Source: CAZUVM01 sp964623885 (GTDB taxonomy: Bacteria > Verrucomicrobiota > Verrucomicrobiia > Limisphaerales > UBA8199). From it: a DNA stretch of 64,000 nt. The stretch covers positions 1-64,000 of the forward strand of contig CAZUVM010000217.1 of the NCBI GenBank assembly GCA_964623885.1, in the 5' to 3' direction. A program made the position numbers and the translations under genes. Positions 24,743 to 33,179 of the stretch are shown piece by piece. The first letter of the stretch is position 1. Each line of letters starts with the position of its first letter. The notes under the pieces are model-generated. The model did no database searches. It was not told where the DNA came from and saw only the letters and a list, made by a program, of their open reading frames with translations.

Positions 24743-26644
24743 TTAAAGTTTGGTCGAAACCGCAGGCTCAGATTCGAATTGGAGGTCGTACAACTTGCTG
24801 TAGAGTCCGCCCCGCTGCATCAATTCTTCATGCGTGCCGGTTTCGACGATGCGGCCGGTATCCAACACGACGATAAGATCGGCATTTTTTACCGCTGAAA
24901 GGCGATGGGCAATACAAATCGTGGTGCGACCTTTCATCAGTTCCTCGAGCGCGCGCTGCACAATCCGCTCAGCTTCGGTATCCAGAGCATTGGTCGCCTC
25001 GTCCAGGACCAGGATCGGGGCATTCTTTAATAGCGCGCGGGCAATGGCGATGCGCTGGCGCTGTCCGCCGGAAATGTTGACGCCCTTTTCGCCCACGATT
25101 GTTTCGTAGCCGCGCGGCTTTTCGAGGATGAAGCCATGGGCATAGGCGTGCCGGGCGGCTTCTTCAATTTCCGCGTCGGTCGCGCCCGGGCGGCCGAGCG
25201 CGATATTTTGGCGAATTGTATCATTGAACAGGATCGTTTCCTGGGTAACGACGGCGATGTTGTCCCGCAATTCGCGGGAGGCGACGGCGCGCAGGTTGGT
25301 GTCTCCGATGAAAATGGCGCCGCGCTGAGGATCGTAGAAGCGCAACAACAGATTGGCGATAGAGGTCTTCCCGGAACCAGTGCGTCCCACCAAAGCTACC
25401 ACCTGGCCCGGCTGAATTGTCAGGTTGATCTGGTGCAGCACCATCTTCTCGCCATAGGTGAAACTTACATTTTCAAAGCGGATTGTGGCGCCATGGGCGC
25501 GGAGCGGTTTTGGTTCAGGCGGTTCGAGCAAATGGCTTTTCATTTCGAGCACCTGGTAAACCGGGTCAACGCCGGCGCGCGCGACGGTGAGCTGATGGTG
25601 CAAGCGGCTGAGATTTTTTACCGGCGCATAGAGGCTGAACACGGCCATGAAAAAAGTGAGGAGGTCGCCGGAAGACGATGGCGCGGGACCGGAAGCAGCG
25701 AACGCAAACCAACCAAAAACCAACGCGACCCCAACCGCCCCGGTGAACTCGATCAGAGGCCCCGGCAGTTCGCCGGCGCGCACGGAGCGCATGAAAAAGC
25801 TCGTCAAAGCGCCGGCAGCCTGACGGAACTGCTCGGCCATGATGGCTTCGAGGTTGAACCCCTTTATGACGCGAATGCCGGTGAATGACTCATGCATGAC
25901 CTTGGCCAGGCTGGCATGTCGACCATGGATGCCTGAATGCGATTTGCGGAATTTGCGGCCAAAAATAATGATCGGCACCAGGCAGAGCGGGAAAACCATC
26001 AGAGTGAACAGGCTGAGCAGGGGTTGCAGGGCCACGAGCGTGATGATTAGCACCACAATAGACACTGGTTCACGAATCAACGTCGAGAAGATCCCGGTGA
26101 TGGTCGTATTAACGGCCAGCGCGCCTTCGAATCGGGCCATGAGTTCGCCCGTGCTGCTCCAGCCGAAAAACGCCAGCGGCATCTGCATGACATGCCTAAA
26201 CAAGCGAAGTCGCAAATCCTGCGTGGCGCGAATGCCGACCCACGAAAGCAGGTAGATATTTAGATAGCCTAAGAGGCCGCGCAAAAACATGGCGCCGGGA
26301 ATCAGGCTGATGACCAGCAGGATGCGCCCGGTAGTGGGCCGCCCGGACGGGCGGAACCATTCCACCGTGCGGTCCAGCGCGTGTTTCAGCGGGGCGGGCA
26401 AGTGAATGGAACTAAGTCCGCGTTTAGCGGGCTTAGGTTGGGACGCGGCAGCGGTTTGAATAGCTGGCGCATTGGGAGCACTGACCACGGCGGCGCCTGG
26501 GAAAACCGTATCCACCGCCAGCTTGAGCGAAACCGGAAGCGTAAAGGCCAGCGCACCGGATAAGAAGCCGCAGAGCAACCCGAGGAAGAATCGAAACCGA
26601 TACGGCCGGGCCAACTCCAGCACTTTCTTTAAGTAATCAACCAT
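24743..26644 (-). CDS. ABC half-transporter, MsbA/PglK-like exporter (copy 1)
   Basis: About 633 residues. Start ATG at 26644 gives MVDYLKKVLELARPYRFRFFLG; an upstream TTG at 26683 is unlikely. Six transmembrane segments (about 15-330) are followed by a nucleotide-binding domain: Walker A GRTGSGKTS, Q-loop VVTQETILFND, signature NISGGQRQR, Walker B ILVLDEATNALD and the H-loop IAHRLS. A linker of Pro/Ala residues (about 65-100) between the first two transmembrane helices is unusual. Such half-transporters dimerise and flip lipid A core or lipid-linked oligosaccharides. It probably forms a heterodimer with the gene upstream, which ends 39 nt before this start. Confidence 0.9.
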   Translation of the reverse strand: MVDYLKKVLELARPYRFRFFLGLLCGFLSGALAFTLPVSLKLAVDTVFPGAAVVSAPNAPAIQTAAASQPKPAKRGLSSIHLPAPLKHALDRTVEWFRPSGRPTTGRILLVISLIPGAMFLRGLLGYLNIYLLSWVGIRATQDLRLRLFRHVMQMPLAFFGWSSTGELMARFEGALAVNTTITGIFSTLIREPVSIVVLIITLVALQPLLSLFTLMVFPLCLVPIIIFGRKFRKSHSGIHGRHASLAKVMHESFTGIRVIKGFNLEAIMAEQFRQAAGALTSFFMRSVRAGELPGPLIEFTGAVGVALVFGWFAFAASGPAPSSSGDLLTFFMAVFSLYAPVKNLSRLHHQLTVARAGVDPVYQVLEMKSHLLEPPEPKPLRAHGATIRFENVSFTYGEKMVLHQINLTIQPGQVVALVGRTGSGKTSIANLLLRFYDPQRGAIFIGDTNLRAVASRELRDNIAVVTQETILFNDTIRQNIALGRPGATDAEIEEAARHAYAHGFILEKPRGYETIVGEKGVNISGGQRQRIAIARALLKNAPILVLDEATNALDTEAERIVQRALEELMKGRTTICIAHRLSAVKNADLIVVLDTGRIVETGTHEELMQRGGLYSKLYDLQFESEPAVSTKL

Positions 26645-26683
26645 TGTCCGCCCGCCTTCGCAACGGCGGGCACTGGTTCTCAA

Positions 26684-28540
26684 TTACTCCTTGTCTGCGA
26701 CTGTTGGCTGTGGGGTGTTTACCCCAGGATCAAACTGAAGCTGGTGTAGTTTCCAATAAAGTCCCTGCGCCTGCATTAGTTGCGCGTGGGTGCCGGTTTC
26801 TACGATCTGCCCTGCATCAAGCACGACAATGAGATCGGCTCTTTGAATAGTTGATAGCCGGTGGGCGATGCAGATCGTTGTGCGCCCTACCATCAGCTCC
26901 TCCAGCGCTTCCTGCACGGCGCGTTCGGATTCGGTATCCAGCGAGCTGGTGGCTTCATCCAGGACGAGGATAGGAGCATTCTTCAGCACTGCGCGCGCAA
27001 TGGCGAGGCGTTGACGCTGGCCGCCGGAGAGCAGCACGCCTTTTTCGCCGATGACGGTTGCGAAGCCGTCCGGCTTGTCCATGATAAAGTCGTAGGCATG
27101 GGCATGTCGTGCGGCCTGGATGATTTCGTCCCGAGTGGCCCCTGGCCGGCCGAGCTGAATATTCGTGAGGATAGTGTCATTGAACAGAATCGTTTCCTGG
27201 GCAACGACAGCGATCTGATTGCGCAAATCCTTGCTAGTAACTTCGCGCAAATCAGTATCTCCAATACGGATGCGGCCGTGCTGCGGGTCGTAGAACCGCA
27301 GGAGCAGATTGGTAATCGTCGTCTTGCCGGAGCCGCTGGCGCCAACCAGCGCTAGCAATTGCCCCGGCTGAACGTTCAGATTGATCCGGTGCAGCACCGT
27401 TTTTTCCCCATATGAGAACTCGACATCCTCGAAATGAATGGCGGCGCCCTCGGCCCGCAGACGTTTCGGAATCGCCGGTTCCACGATTTCATTTTTTTCC
27501 TCCAATAGCTCGAACACCCGCTGGCTGGCCGCCCGAGCCTGCTCAAGATTATTCGAAAGCCGGGTGAGATTTTTCAGCGGCCGGTACATCGAGAAAAGCG
27601 AACCGATGAAGGCGAGGAACCCAGCGGAAGTGGGTCGGCTCCCGCTCCAAAGCACCAGATAAGCCAATACCAGGGCGATCCCAATAGAGCCGACCGTCTC
27701 GAGCAGCGGCCCCGGGATTTCCGAAGAGCGCACGATGCGCATGACGTGGGAAATGAATTTTCGAGCAGTGTTGCGGAATTGGTCCACTACTCGCGATTCG
27801 AGGTTGTAGGCCTTGATGACACGATTACCCGTGAATGACTCGGACATGACGGTCGCCAGCTCGGCGTAATATGTTTGCACGGCATAACTCGAGCGTCGAG
27901 CTTTCCGATTATAGATAATGATCGGCACCATGCAGGTCGGCATGATCAGCATCGAGATAAATGTCAGCTTGGGCTGATGCCAAAACAGGTAAATCAGAAA
28001 GCCAATGAGAGTGACCGGATCTTTAACCATCACCTGGGTTTGGCTGCTGATCACATTCTGGAGCTGCAGCGTGTCATTCGCAATCCGTGACATCAATTCC
28101 CCGGTGCCGGTGCGGCTCAAGAAACCGGTCGATAAATTAATCAAATGCTCGAATAATTTAACGCGCAAATCCGTGATGGCGCGAATGGCCGCCCATTGTA
28201 AAAAGTAAGTATTGAGGTAGCTAAAAACGCTGCGCAGCGCTACTACAGCGGGAATCAAGGCAACCAGCGCGAGCACGGCCCCGGCGTTCTGATGGACGTG
28301 CTCTGTGAGCGACTGCTGAGCCGAAACCAGCCAGTGCTGCACGTACGGCGGCGCCCATCCCAGCTTGTCGGCGATTGAGGGCGAATCCTGCGAGGGAAAG
28401 ATCAACGAATAAACAAACACCACCGTGATTATCATCAGCGGTTCGATCAATCCGCCGATTACGCCCGTAAGTACCCCTAATCCCAGACGCACCCGGTATG
28501 GGCGCGCCAGCCCCCAGATTTTCAACAGGAACTCGAGCAT
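26684..28540 (-). CDS. ABC half-transporter, MsbA/PglK-like exporter (copy 2)
   Basis: A 618-residue paralogue of the downstream gene. Transmembrane part about 15-320 with the conserved exporter loops (ISRTGTGELMSRIANDTLQLQ), then the ATPase: Walker A GASGSGKTT, Q-loop VVAQETILFND, signature LLSGGQRQR, Walker B ILVLDEATSSLD and H-loop IAHRLST. Both half-transporters have intact motifs, so a heterodimer with two active sites, or two homodimers, are possible. The ATG at 28540 follows a 47-bp gap from the GT9 gene. Context in the polysaccharide locus suggests lipid-linked glycan export (inference). Confidence 0.92.
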   Translation of the reverse strand: MLEFLLKIWGLARPYRVRLGLGVLTGVIGGLIEPLMIITVVFVYSLIFPSQDSPSIADKLGWAPPYVQHWLVSAQQSLTEHVHQNAGAVLALVALIPAVVALRSVFSYLNTYFLQWAAIRAITDLRVKLFEHLINLSTGFLSRTGTGELMSRIANDTLQLQNVISSQTQVMVKDPVTLIGFLIYLFWHQPKLTFISMLIMPTCMVPIIIYNRKARRSSYAVQTYYAELATVMSESFTGNRVIKAYNLESRVVDQFRNTARKFISHVMRIVRSSEIPGPLLETVGSIGIALVLAYLVLWSGSRPTSAGFLAFIGSLFSMYRPLKNLTRLSNNLEQARAASQRVFELLEEKNEIVEPAIPKRLRAEGAAIHFEDVEFSYGEKTVLHRINLNVQPGQLLALVGASGSGKTTITNLLLRFYDPQHGRIRIGDTDLREVTSKDLRNQIAVVAQETILFNDTILTNIQLGRPGATRDEIIQAARHAHAYDFIMDKPDGFATVIGEKGVLLSGGQRQRLAIARAVLKNAPILVLDEATSSLDTESERAVQEALEELMVGRTTICIAHRLSTIQRADLIVVLDAGQIVETGTHAQLMQAQGLYWKLHQLQFDPGVNTPQPTVADKE

Positions 28541-28587
28541 GTTGTTGCCGGCGCAGTATGGGCAGGCACGACAAACGAGGCGAGTCT

Positions 28588-29676
28588 TTAAAGTCCAGCT
28601 TTTCTGGGAAGATCTTTAGCAAATTGCTCTCGGGCCAGGGCGGCGACACGAGCAGGATCGATCTGAGCAAAACACTCGGACCGACCCAACGCTTCACACG
28701 GTGCTTGCCGGCCATCGATGCAATGGCAAGGCACGCTGATCACCTTATGAATTTGCCCACTCGGCATGAACGATTTGTAGGCGCCTTGTTCGCGAAAGAA
28801 TGAAATGGTCGGCACATCCAGAGCGACTGCGAGATGCAGCACCCCGGAGTCCGGCCCCAGGTGAAGACGGCAACGAGTCAGCACGGCGGCAAGCTGGCGG
28901 ATGGTCAGACCGGCCGGCAACAATTCAAGTCGCGGGTCTTTCACGCTTTCGGCGAGCAAGCGAAGACGTTCCTGCTCGCGCGGCTTTGTGCTGCCGGAAG
29001 CCAGAAACCGCATTTCGGGGAACTCGGACCAGACCCGTTTGAAAAAGCCCGAATGATTTTCGAGTGGCCATTCGCGGGTGGTTTTGGCGGAATTGACTGA
29101 GACATGCACCGCCATCGGCGGAACGATTTTCGAGGCCCATGCCAACGATGCCTCGTCCAGTTTCAGATCAAAGCGAGGCGCATTGAGGGGCACGCCGCAA
29201 GCCGCCAGCATTTGCCGCCGCTGCTCGAAAATAACACGGTCAGGGTCCTGGCGCGGCGCCCACTCGCGCACCAGCCAGCGATTATAGAAATGCCAACGCC
29301 CGCCCGGATACGCCACGCGCCAGCGCGCGCCGCTCAGCGCGGTGAGAAAGAGCGTGCGATCGGTTCCGCTGAAATTGAACGCTACATTGAAGCGTTCACG
29401 GCGCACAGCGCGAATCATTTGCCATTGAGCGGACAGGCTGCGTCGTGCCGGGTCCAGGTCCATTGGCCAGGCGTGATCCACACAAGGCGCCAACTGCAGC
29501 AACTCCGCCCCGACGGAAGTAGTCAGGACATGCAACGCCGCCTGCGGATATGCGTGCCGGATTTCCCACAAGGCCGGCACAAGATGCACCGTGTCCCCCA
29601 GAAAGCCGAGGTCCACGACAATTACTTTGCGGGCGTTGCGGGTTCTGCGGTAAAACTGAGCCAGATCAGATGACAT
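28588..29676 (-). CDS. Glycosyltransferase family 9 (heptosyltransferase-like)
   Basis: A 362-residue GT-B fold enzyme. The N-terminal VIVVDLGFLGDTVHLVPALWEIRHAYP and the C-terminal LGPDSGVLHLAVALDVPTISFF block are signatures of the ADP-heptose:LPS heptosyltransferase family (WaaC/WaaF). It would add heptose or a similar sugar to the LPS inner core on the cytoplasmic side of the inner membrane. It ends 47 bp before the MsbA-like transporter gene and is probably co-transcribed with both transporters. Divergent from the GT2 gene at 29705 with only 28 bp between starts. The donor sugar cannot be decided from sequence. Confidence 0.92.
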   Translation of the reverse strand: MSSDLAQFYRRTRNARKVIVVDLGFLGDTVHLVPALWEIRHAYPQAALHVLTTSVGAELLQLAPCVDHAWPMDLDPARRSLSAQWQMIRAVRRERFNVAFNFSGTDRTLFLTALSGARWRVAYPGGRWHFYNRWLVREWAPRQDPDRVIFEQRRQMLAACGVPLNAPRFDLKLDEASLAWASKIVPPMAVHVSVNSAKTTREWPLENHSGFFKRVWSEFPEMRFLASGSTKPREQERLRLLAESVKDPRLELLPAGLTIRQLAAVLTRCRLHLGPDSGVLHLAVALDVPTISFFREQGAYKSFMPSGQIHKVISVPCHCIDGRQAPCEALGRSECFAQIDPARVAALAREQFAKDLPRKAGL

Positions 29677-29704
29677 TAACCGGCCGCGAGATTATTCCAG
29701 CACT
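29677..29704. promoter_or_regulatory. 28-bp divergent start region
   Basis: Two LPS-type transferase genes start back to back here. 28 bp is too short for two complete sigma70 promoters, so at least one promoter must overlap coding sequence, or expression comes from elsewhere. No clear -35/-10 seen. Confidence 0.45.
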
Positions 29705-30511
29705 ATGCCCTTGGCGACGCCAAACCGCCTGCCTATTTCAGTTTGCCTGATTTCCGGGCCCGAGGCATCGCGGATTGGGCGCGCGCTGGGAAGCGTTGCG
29801 GATTGGACGAGCGAGATAATCCTGGTGCTGAACCAGGATGTTAAAGATGGAACGGAAGAGATTGCGGCGAAGCACGGCGCCAAAATCTTTCGCGAGCCGT
29901 GGAAAGGCCATGTCGCGCAGAAAAACTCCGCTGCACAGAAAGCTACGCAGGACTGGATCCTTGGATTAGATGCCGATGAAGCCGTTTCAGGAGAGTTACA
30001 GCAAGAAATTCGCGAGCGATTTCGCGACCGTGAGCAACTTGATCATTTTGCCGCGTTTAGTTTTCCGCGCTCGACCTGCTTCTGCGGACGTTGGATTCGG
30101 CATGGCGACTGGTATCCGGACCGCGGGACGCGCTTGTGGCGGCGAGGGCGGGCCGAATGGGGCGGGGTGGATCCGCATGATAAATTGGTCGTACAGGGCG
30201 CGGTCGGCCGATTGCAGCAGGACTTGTTGCACTACAACGCCACAACCGTCGATGGGCAATTGGCGAAAATCAGCGCCTATAGTGACGCGTTTGTTCGCGA
30301 TGCCCTTCAGCGCGACCGCGCCGCAACCTGGATTGATTTAACTCTGCGTCCGGTCTGGCGGTTTGTGCGGGCCTATTTTCTCCGGCTCGGCTTTCTGGAC
30401 GGTTGGCAAGGCTATTACATCGCTTGGATGGGAGCTTTTCATTCGGCCACGCGATACGCCAAGCTCCGGCAAGCGCAACAGGAGCGAACACCGCTCGAAA
30501 GCGCCAAATAA
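29705..30511 (+). CDS. Glycosyltransferase family 2, WaaE/KdtX-like
   Basis: A 268-residue GT-A enzyme. N-terminal PISVCLISGPEASRIGRALGSV with the conserved WTSEIILVLNQDVKDGTEEIA nucleotide-binding part; WKGHVAQKNSAAQKATQDWILGLDADEAVS holds the metal-binding D-x-D-type motif (LDADEA, about residues 95-100). The C-terminal amphipathic region (YFLRLGFLDGWQGYYIAWMGA) is membrane-associating, as in WaaE-type LPS core glucosyltransferases. First gene of the long + strand polysaccharide run. Followed 21 nt later by another GT2. Donor and acceptor unknown. Confidence 0.9.
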   Translation: MPLATPNRLPISVCLISGPEASRIGRALGSVADWTSEIILVLNQDVKDGTEEIAAKHGAKIFREPWKGHVAQKNSAAQKATQDWILGLDADEAVSGELQQEIRERFRDREQLDHFAAFSFPRSTCFCGRWIRHGDWYPDRGTRLWRRGRAEWGGVDPHDKLVVQGAVGRLQQDLLHYNATTVDGQLAKISAYSDAFVRDALQRDRAATWIDLTLRPVWRFVRAYFLRLGFLDGWQGYYIAWMGAFHSATRYAKLRQAQQERTPLESAK

Positions 30512-30532
30512 GCCATATGCTGAGCGCCATAC

Positions 30533-31504
30533 ATGACTGATCTCTCGGTCATCATCGTTACGCGCAACACATGCGAGTTGACTTGTGCCGCGATTCGGTC
30601 GGTGTACGAAAGCCAAGGCGCACTTTCGATAGAGGCCATCGTCGTCGACAATGGTTCGCAGGATGAAACGGCGCAAAAGCTGCCGCGAGACTTTCCACAG
30701 CTCAAATACATTCGCGCGGAGAAAAACCTGGGCTTTGCCAAAGCCAACAATCTCGCGGCGAAGGAGGCGACAGGCGAATTCCTGTCGTTACTCAACTCCG
30801 ATGCGCGCGTTCAGCCGCAAACGTTTGCGCGCGGCCTTGAATGGATGCGGGCCCATCCCGAATGCGGAATCGCCGGAGCCCAACTGCTTAACCCAGATGG
30901 GTCGCGCCAAAACTCGATTGCGAATTTCCCTTCATTGGCGACCGAATTGCTCAATAAATCGTTGCTGCGCAGGCTCTTTCCGCGACGATTCCCAGGCAAG
31001 GAACAAAAGTACGACGCACCGGTGGAAGTAGAATCCCTGATCGGCGCGTTTCTGCTCATTCGACGCCAGACTTGGGATCAATTGCGCGGCCTGGATGAAC
31101 ACTTTTTTTTCTTTCTGGAAGAAACCGACTTTTGTCTACAGGCGCGGCGGCGCGGCTGGAGGGTCATGCACCTTCCGCACTTACAGGTTTGGCACGAGCA
31201 GGGACAGAGCGCCGGGCAGGTCAGAGTCGCCGCGCGGATCGAGTATTGGCGGTCCCGTTACGAATACTTCCGAAAAAACACCGGTTTGCTGACTCGAGCT
31301 TTCCTGCGGATGGGGCTCGCGTTACGGCTGGCCGTAGATTGGCTGGCAAGCGGGCTGATGCAAGCCCTGACGTTGGGCCAATCGCGGCGTTGGCGCAACC
31401 AGTGGCAAGTGAACTACGCGCTGGTGATGTGGCATCTAAAAGGGTGCTCCGCCGAGATGGGGTTGGCGCCGGACAGCATGATTGCCTCACGCCAAGGGCG
31501 CTAA
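30533..31504 (+). CDS. Glycosyltransferase family 2, rhamnosyltransferase-like
   Basis: A 323-residue GT-A enzyme related to WbbL-type rhamnosyltransferases. LSVIIVTRNTCELTCAAIRSV opens it, then IVVDNGSQDETAQKL, KNLGFAKANNLAAKEATGEFLSLLNSDARV (metal-binding D-A-R position), AGAQLLNPDGSRQNS, and the acceptor region LLIRRQTWDQLRGLDEHFFFFLEETDFCLQARRRGW. This set is typical of rhamnosyltransferases that act on undecaprenyl-linked or surface glycans. The C-terminal region is basic and amphipathic. Short spacing to both neighbours supports one operon. Confidence 0.93.
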   Translation: MTDLSVIIVTRNTCELTCAAIRSVYESQGALSIEAIVVDNGSQDETAQKLPRDFPQLKYIRAEKNLGFAKANNLAAKEATGEFLSLLNSDARVQPQTFARGLEWMRAHPECGIAGAQLLNPDGSRQNSIANFPSLATELLNKSLLRRLFPRRFPGKEQKYDAPVEVESLIGAFLLIRRQTWDQLRGLDEHFFFFLEETDFCLQARRRGWRVMHLPHLQVWHEQGQSAGQVRVAARIEYWRSRYEYFRKNTGLLTRAFLRMGLALRLAVDWLASGLMQALTLGQSRRWRNQWQVNYALVMWHLKGCSAEMGLAPDSMIASRQGR

Positions 31505-31530
31505 GGACGCAAAGGATAAAGAAAACAAGA
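31490..31530. repeat. Short repeat tract (cgctaaggacgcaaagg type)
   Basis: The 3' end of the GT2 gene and the next 25 bp read cctcacgccaagggcgctaaggacgcaaagg, a sequence type I recall as dispersed in this phylum and related in style to the tracts at 46863-46912 and 55983-56187. The GT2 stop (TAA, 31502-31504) lies within it. Confidence 0.45.
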
Positions 31531-31545
31531 GATCGGTAACTCGAT

Positions 31546-31851
31546 ATGGCTTACATTGAACCCGTGAAACCAAAGTCGAGAACCAGCACGAAAATCTGTT
31601 TCGAATCGGAAGTGTTCAGTCTAAGCGATGCCAAGACATATCTAGGGCGCTTATTGCATAAAGCGAGTTCAGGAAAAACCGTTTATATCGTACGCGGTCA
31701 ACAACGCTTCCTGTTGCAACCGGCCCCAATTGACCCGATACCGCTCCGACCAGCAGGCTATTTCAACAGTGCCTTCAGCAATTCCGACATCAAACGCGAA
31801 AACCGTCTGGCGAAAAACTCAGTTATCAGGGCTCCTAAGGACCTCGAATAA
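31546..31851 (+). CDS. Small Phd/YefM antitoxin-like protein
   Basis: A 101-residue protein. The middle (FSLSDAKTYLGRLLHKASSGKTVYIVRGQQRFLLQPAP, about 24-61) has the Phd/YefM pattern: short strand, helix with A-K-x-x-L-x-x-L, then G-x-x-V-x-I-x-R-G-x-x-x. Phd antitoxins bind their promoter as dimers and inhibit a toxin by their C-terminus. No toxin gene (Doc, PIN or RelE type) lies next to it; it sits between two glycosyltransferase genes, 9 nt before the GT4 gene. So it is an orphan antitoxin, a transcription factor for the locus, or a misread relative. Family assignment is by pattern only. Confidence 0.6.
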   Translation: MAYIEPVKPKSRTSTKICFESEVFSLSDAKTYLGRLLHKASSGKTVYIVRGQQRFLLQPAPIDPIPLRPAGYFNSAFSNSDIKRENRLAKNSVIRAPKDLE

Positions 31852-31859
31852 GCCGCAGC

Positions 31860-33119
31860 ATGACTGCGGGTGACAATTCATCGTCGGTAATGGCCGGCTC
31901 GGCTTTGCCCATGCGCATTCTGCACCTCAATTCGCTGCTTCGAGGCGGGGGCACCGACGATCAATGCGTTAAGCTGGTTCATGGTTTGGCACAGCTTGGA
32001 CATGAGGTTTGGCTGGCGGGTCCGGGCGACCGCGAGTTCTCGAAAACCGCGCGGGATTTGGGAATTCCGTTTCACGCGACGCCGCCGGAAGGTCCGCTGA
32101 AACTGCGCTTCATAGCCAGTGTAGCAGGACTGGTCCGGAGCAAGCGCATCCAGATCCTCCACGGCCATCATGGCCGCGATTTGTGGCCGACGGTCCTGGC
32201 GGCGCGACTCTCCGGCTGCCGGCCAAAGATCGTCGTCACACGGCACATGGCCAAAAGCCCCAGTTCCCGGTTCAGTCGCCGGTTTTTATTGAACCGATGC
32301 GACGCCATGATTGCAGTGTCACAATTCGTCGCGCGAGTGTTGCGCGAAGGAGTCTATGAGCCGCATTCGCCCGAGCCGGAGCGCCGGTCGCGTCCACCGC
32401 TTTTGGGGGACCATTCGCGGATTCACGTGGTCTATGGTGGCATTGACGCCGACCGGTTTCGTCCGTTCGACGCCGCGGCGCAACGCGCAGCATGGGGCCT
32501 GGCTCCTGAGCATTTTGCGTTCATCACTGTCGGTTCATACGATTTGCCGCGCGGCAAAGGTCAGCGCGAATTTCTTCAAGCCGCCGCGCTGGTGCGCGAG
32601 CAGCTTCCGCACGCCCGGTTCCTGGTGGTAGGCCGCGGCAATATGAAAGAGATCCTGCAAGCGGATATTGTTCGATTGAACCTGCAAGATTGCGCCAGGC
32701 TCACGCCATATTGCCAGGACATGCCGCAGTTGATGAACGCGTTGGATTGCCTGGTCCATGGCCAAGTGGGGACTGAAGCTTTTGCCCTGGTCTTGCTGGA
32801 GGCGTTTGCGTGCGGCAAACCGGTGATTGCCTCGGCACTCGACGGCATTCCCGAGGCGTTTGCGTTCGGCAATTATGGTCGTTTGGTCCCGCCGGAGAAT
32901 GTCGCCGCTTTAGCCGGCGCGATGGTTGAGCAAGCGCGACAACTGGCCATGGGGGCTGCCGAGCGCCAGCGTTTGCATCGCGAAATTGCCGAACGCGCAT
33001 CGCTGTACACGATGGCCGCCGGGGTAGAGATGGTGTACCGCAAAATTATGCCTATTCCCGGGCCGGAGTCGTTTGAGACTGCACGTCAAGCTCCAGCATC
33101 CAGGCTATCTCATTCCTGA
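31860..33119 (+). CDS. Glycosyltransferase family 4
   Basis: A 419-residue GT-B enzyme. MRILHLNSLLRGGGTDDQCVKLVHGLAQLGHEVWLAGP (about 19-55) is the N-terminal acceptor domain start; VVYGGIDADRFRP marks the domain hinge, and the C-terminal donor site has VGSYDLPRGKGQREFLQAA, VGRGNMKE and the E-x7-E motif GTEAFALVLLEAFACGKPVIASALDGIPE. Adds a hexose to the growing glycan. A 20-residue hydrophilic stretch (EPHSPEPERRSRPPLLGDHS, about 165-185) sits between the two domains and is uncommon in the family. ATG at 31860 is the first start. Confidence 0.92.
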   Translation: MTAGDNSSSVMAGSALPMRILHLNSLLRGGGTDDQCVKLVHGLAQLGHEVWLAGPGDREFSKTARDLGIPFHATPPEGPLKLRFIASVAGLVRSKRIQILHGHHGRDLWPTVLAARLSGCRPKIVVTRHMAKSPSSRFSRRFLLNRCDAMIAVSQFVARVLREGVYEPHSPEPERRSRPPLLGDHSRIHVVYGGIDADRFRPFDAAAQRAAWGLAPEHFAFITVGSYDLPRGKGQREFLQAAALVREQLPHARFLVVGRGNMKEILQADIVRLNLQDCARLTPYCQDMPQLMNALDCLVHGQVGTEAFALVLLEAFACGKPVIASALDGIPEAFAFGNYGRLVPPENVAALAGAMVEQARQLAMGAAERQRLHREIAERASLYTMAAGVEMVYRKIMPIPGPESFETARQAPASRLSHS

Positions 33120-33179
33120 CGCGCTGGATGTCACGGATCTGTCTTGCTAAGATTTTAGATGTCAGCCTAGGGTTCCGCC

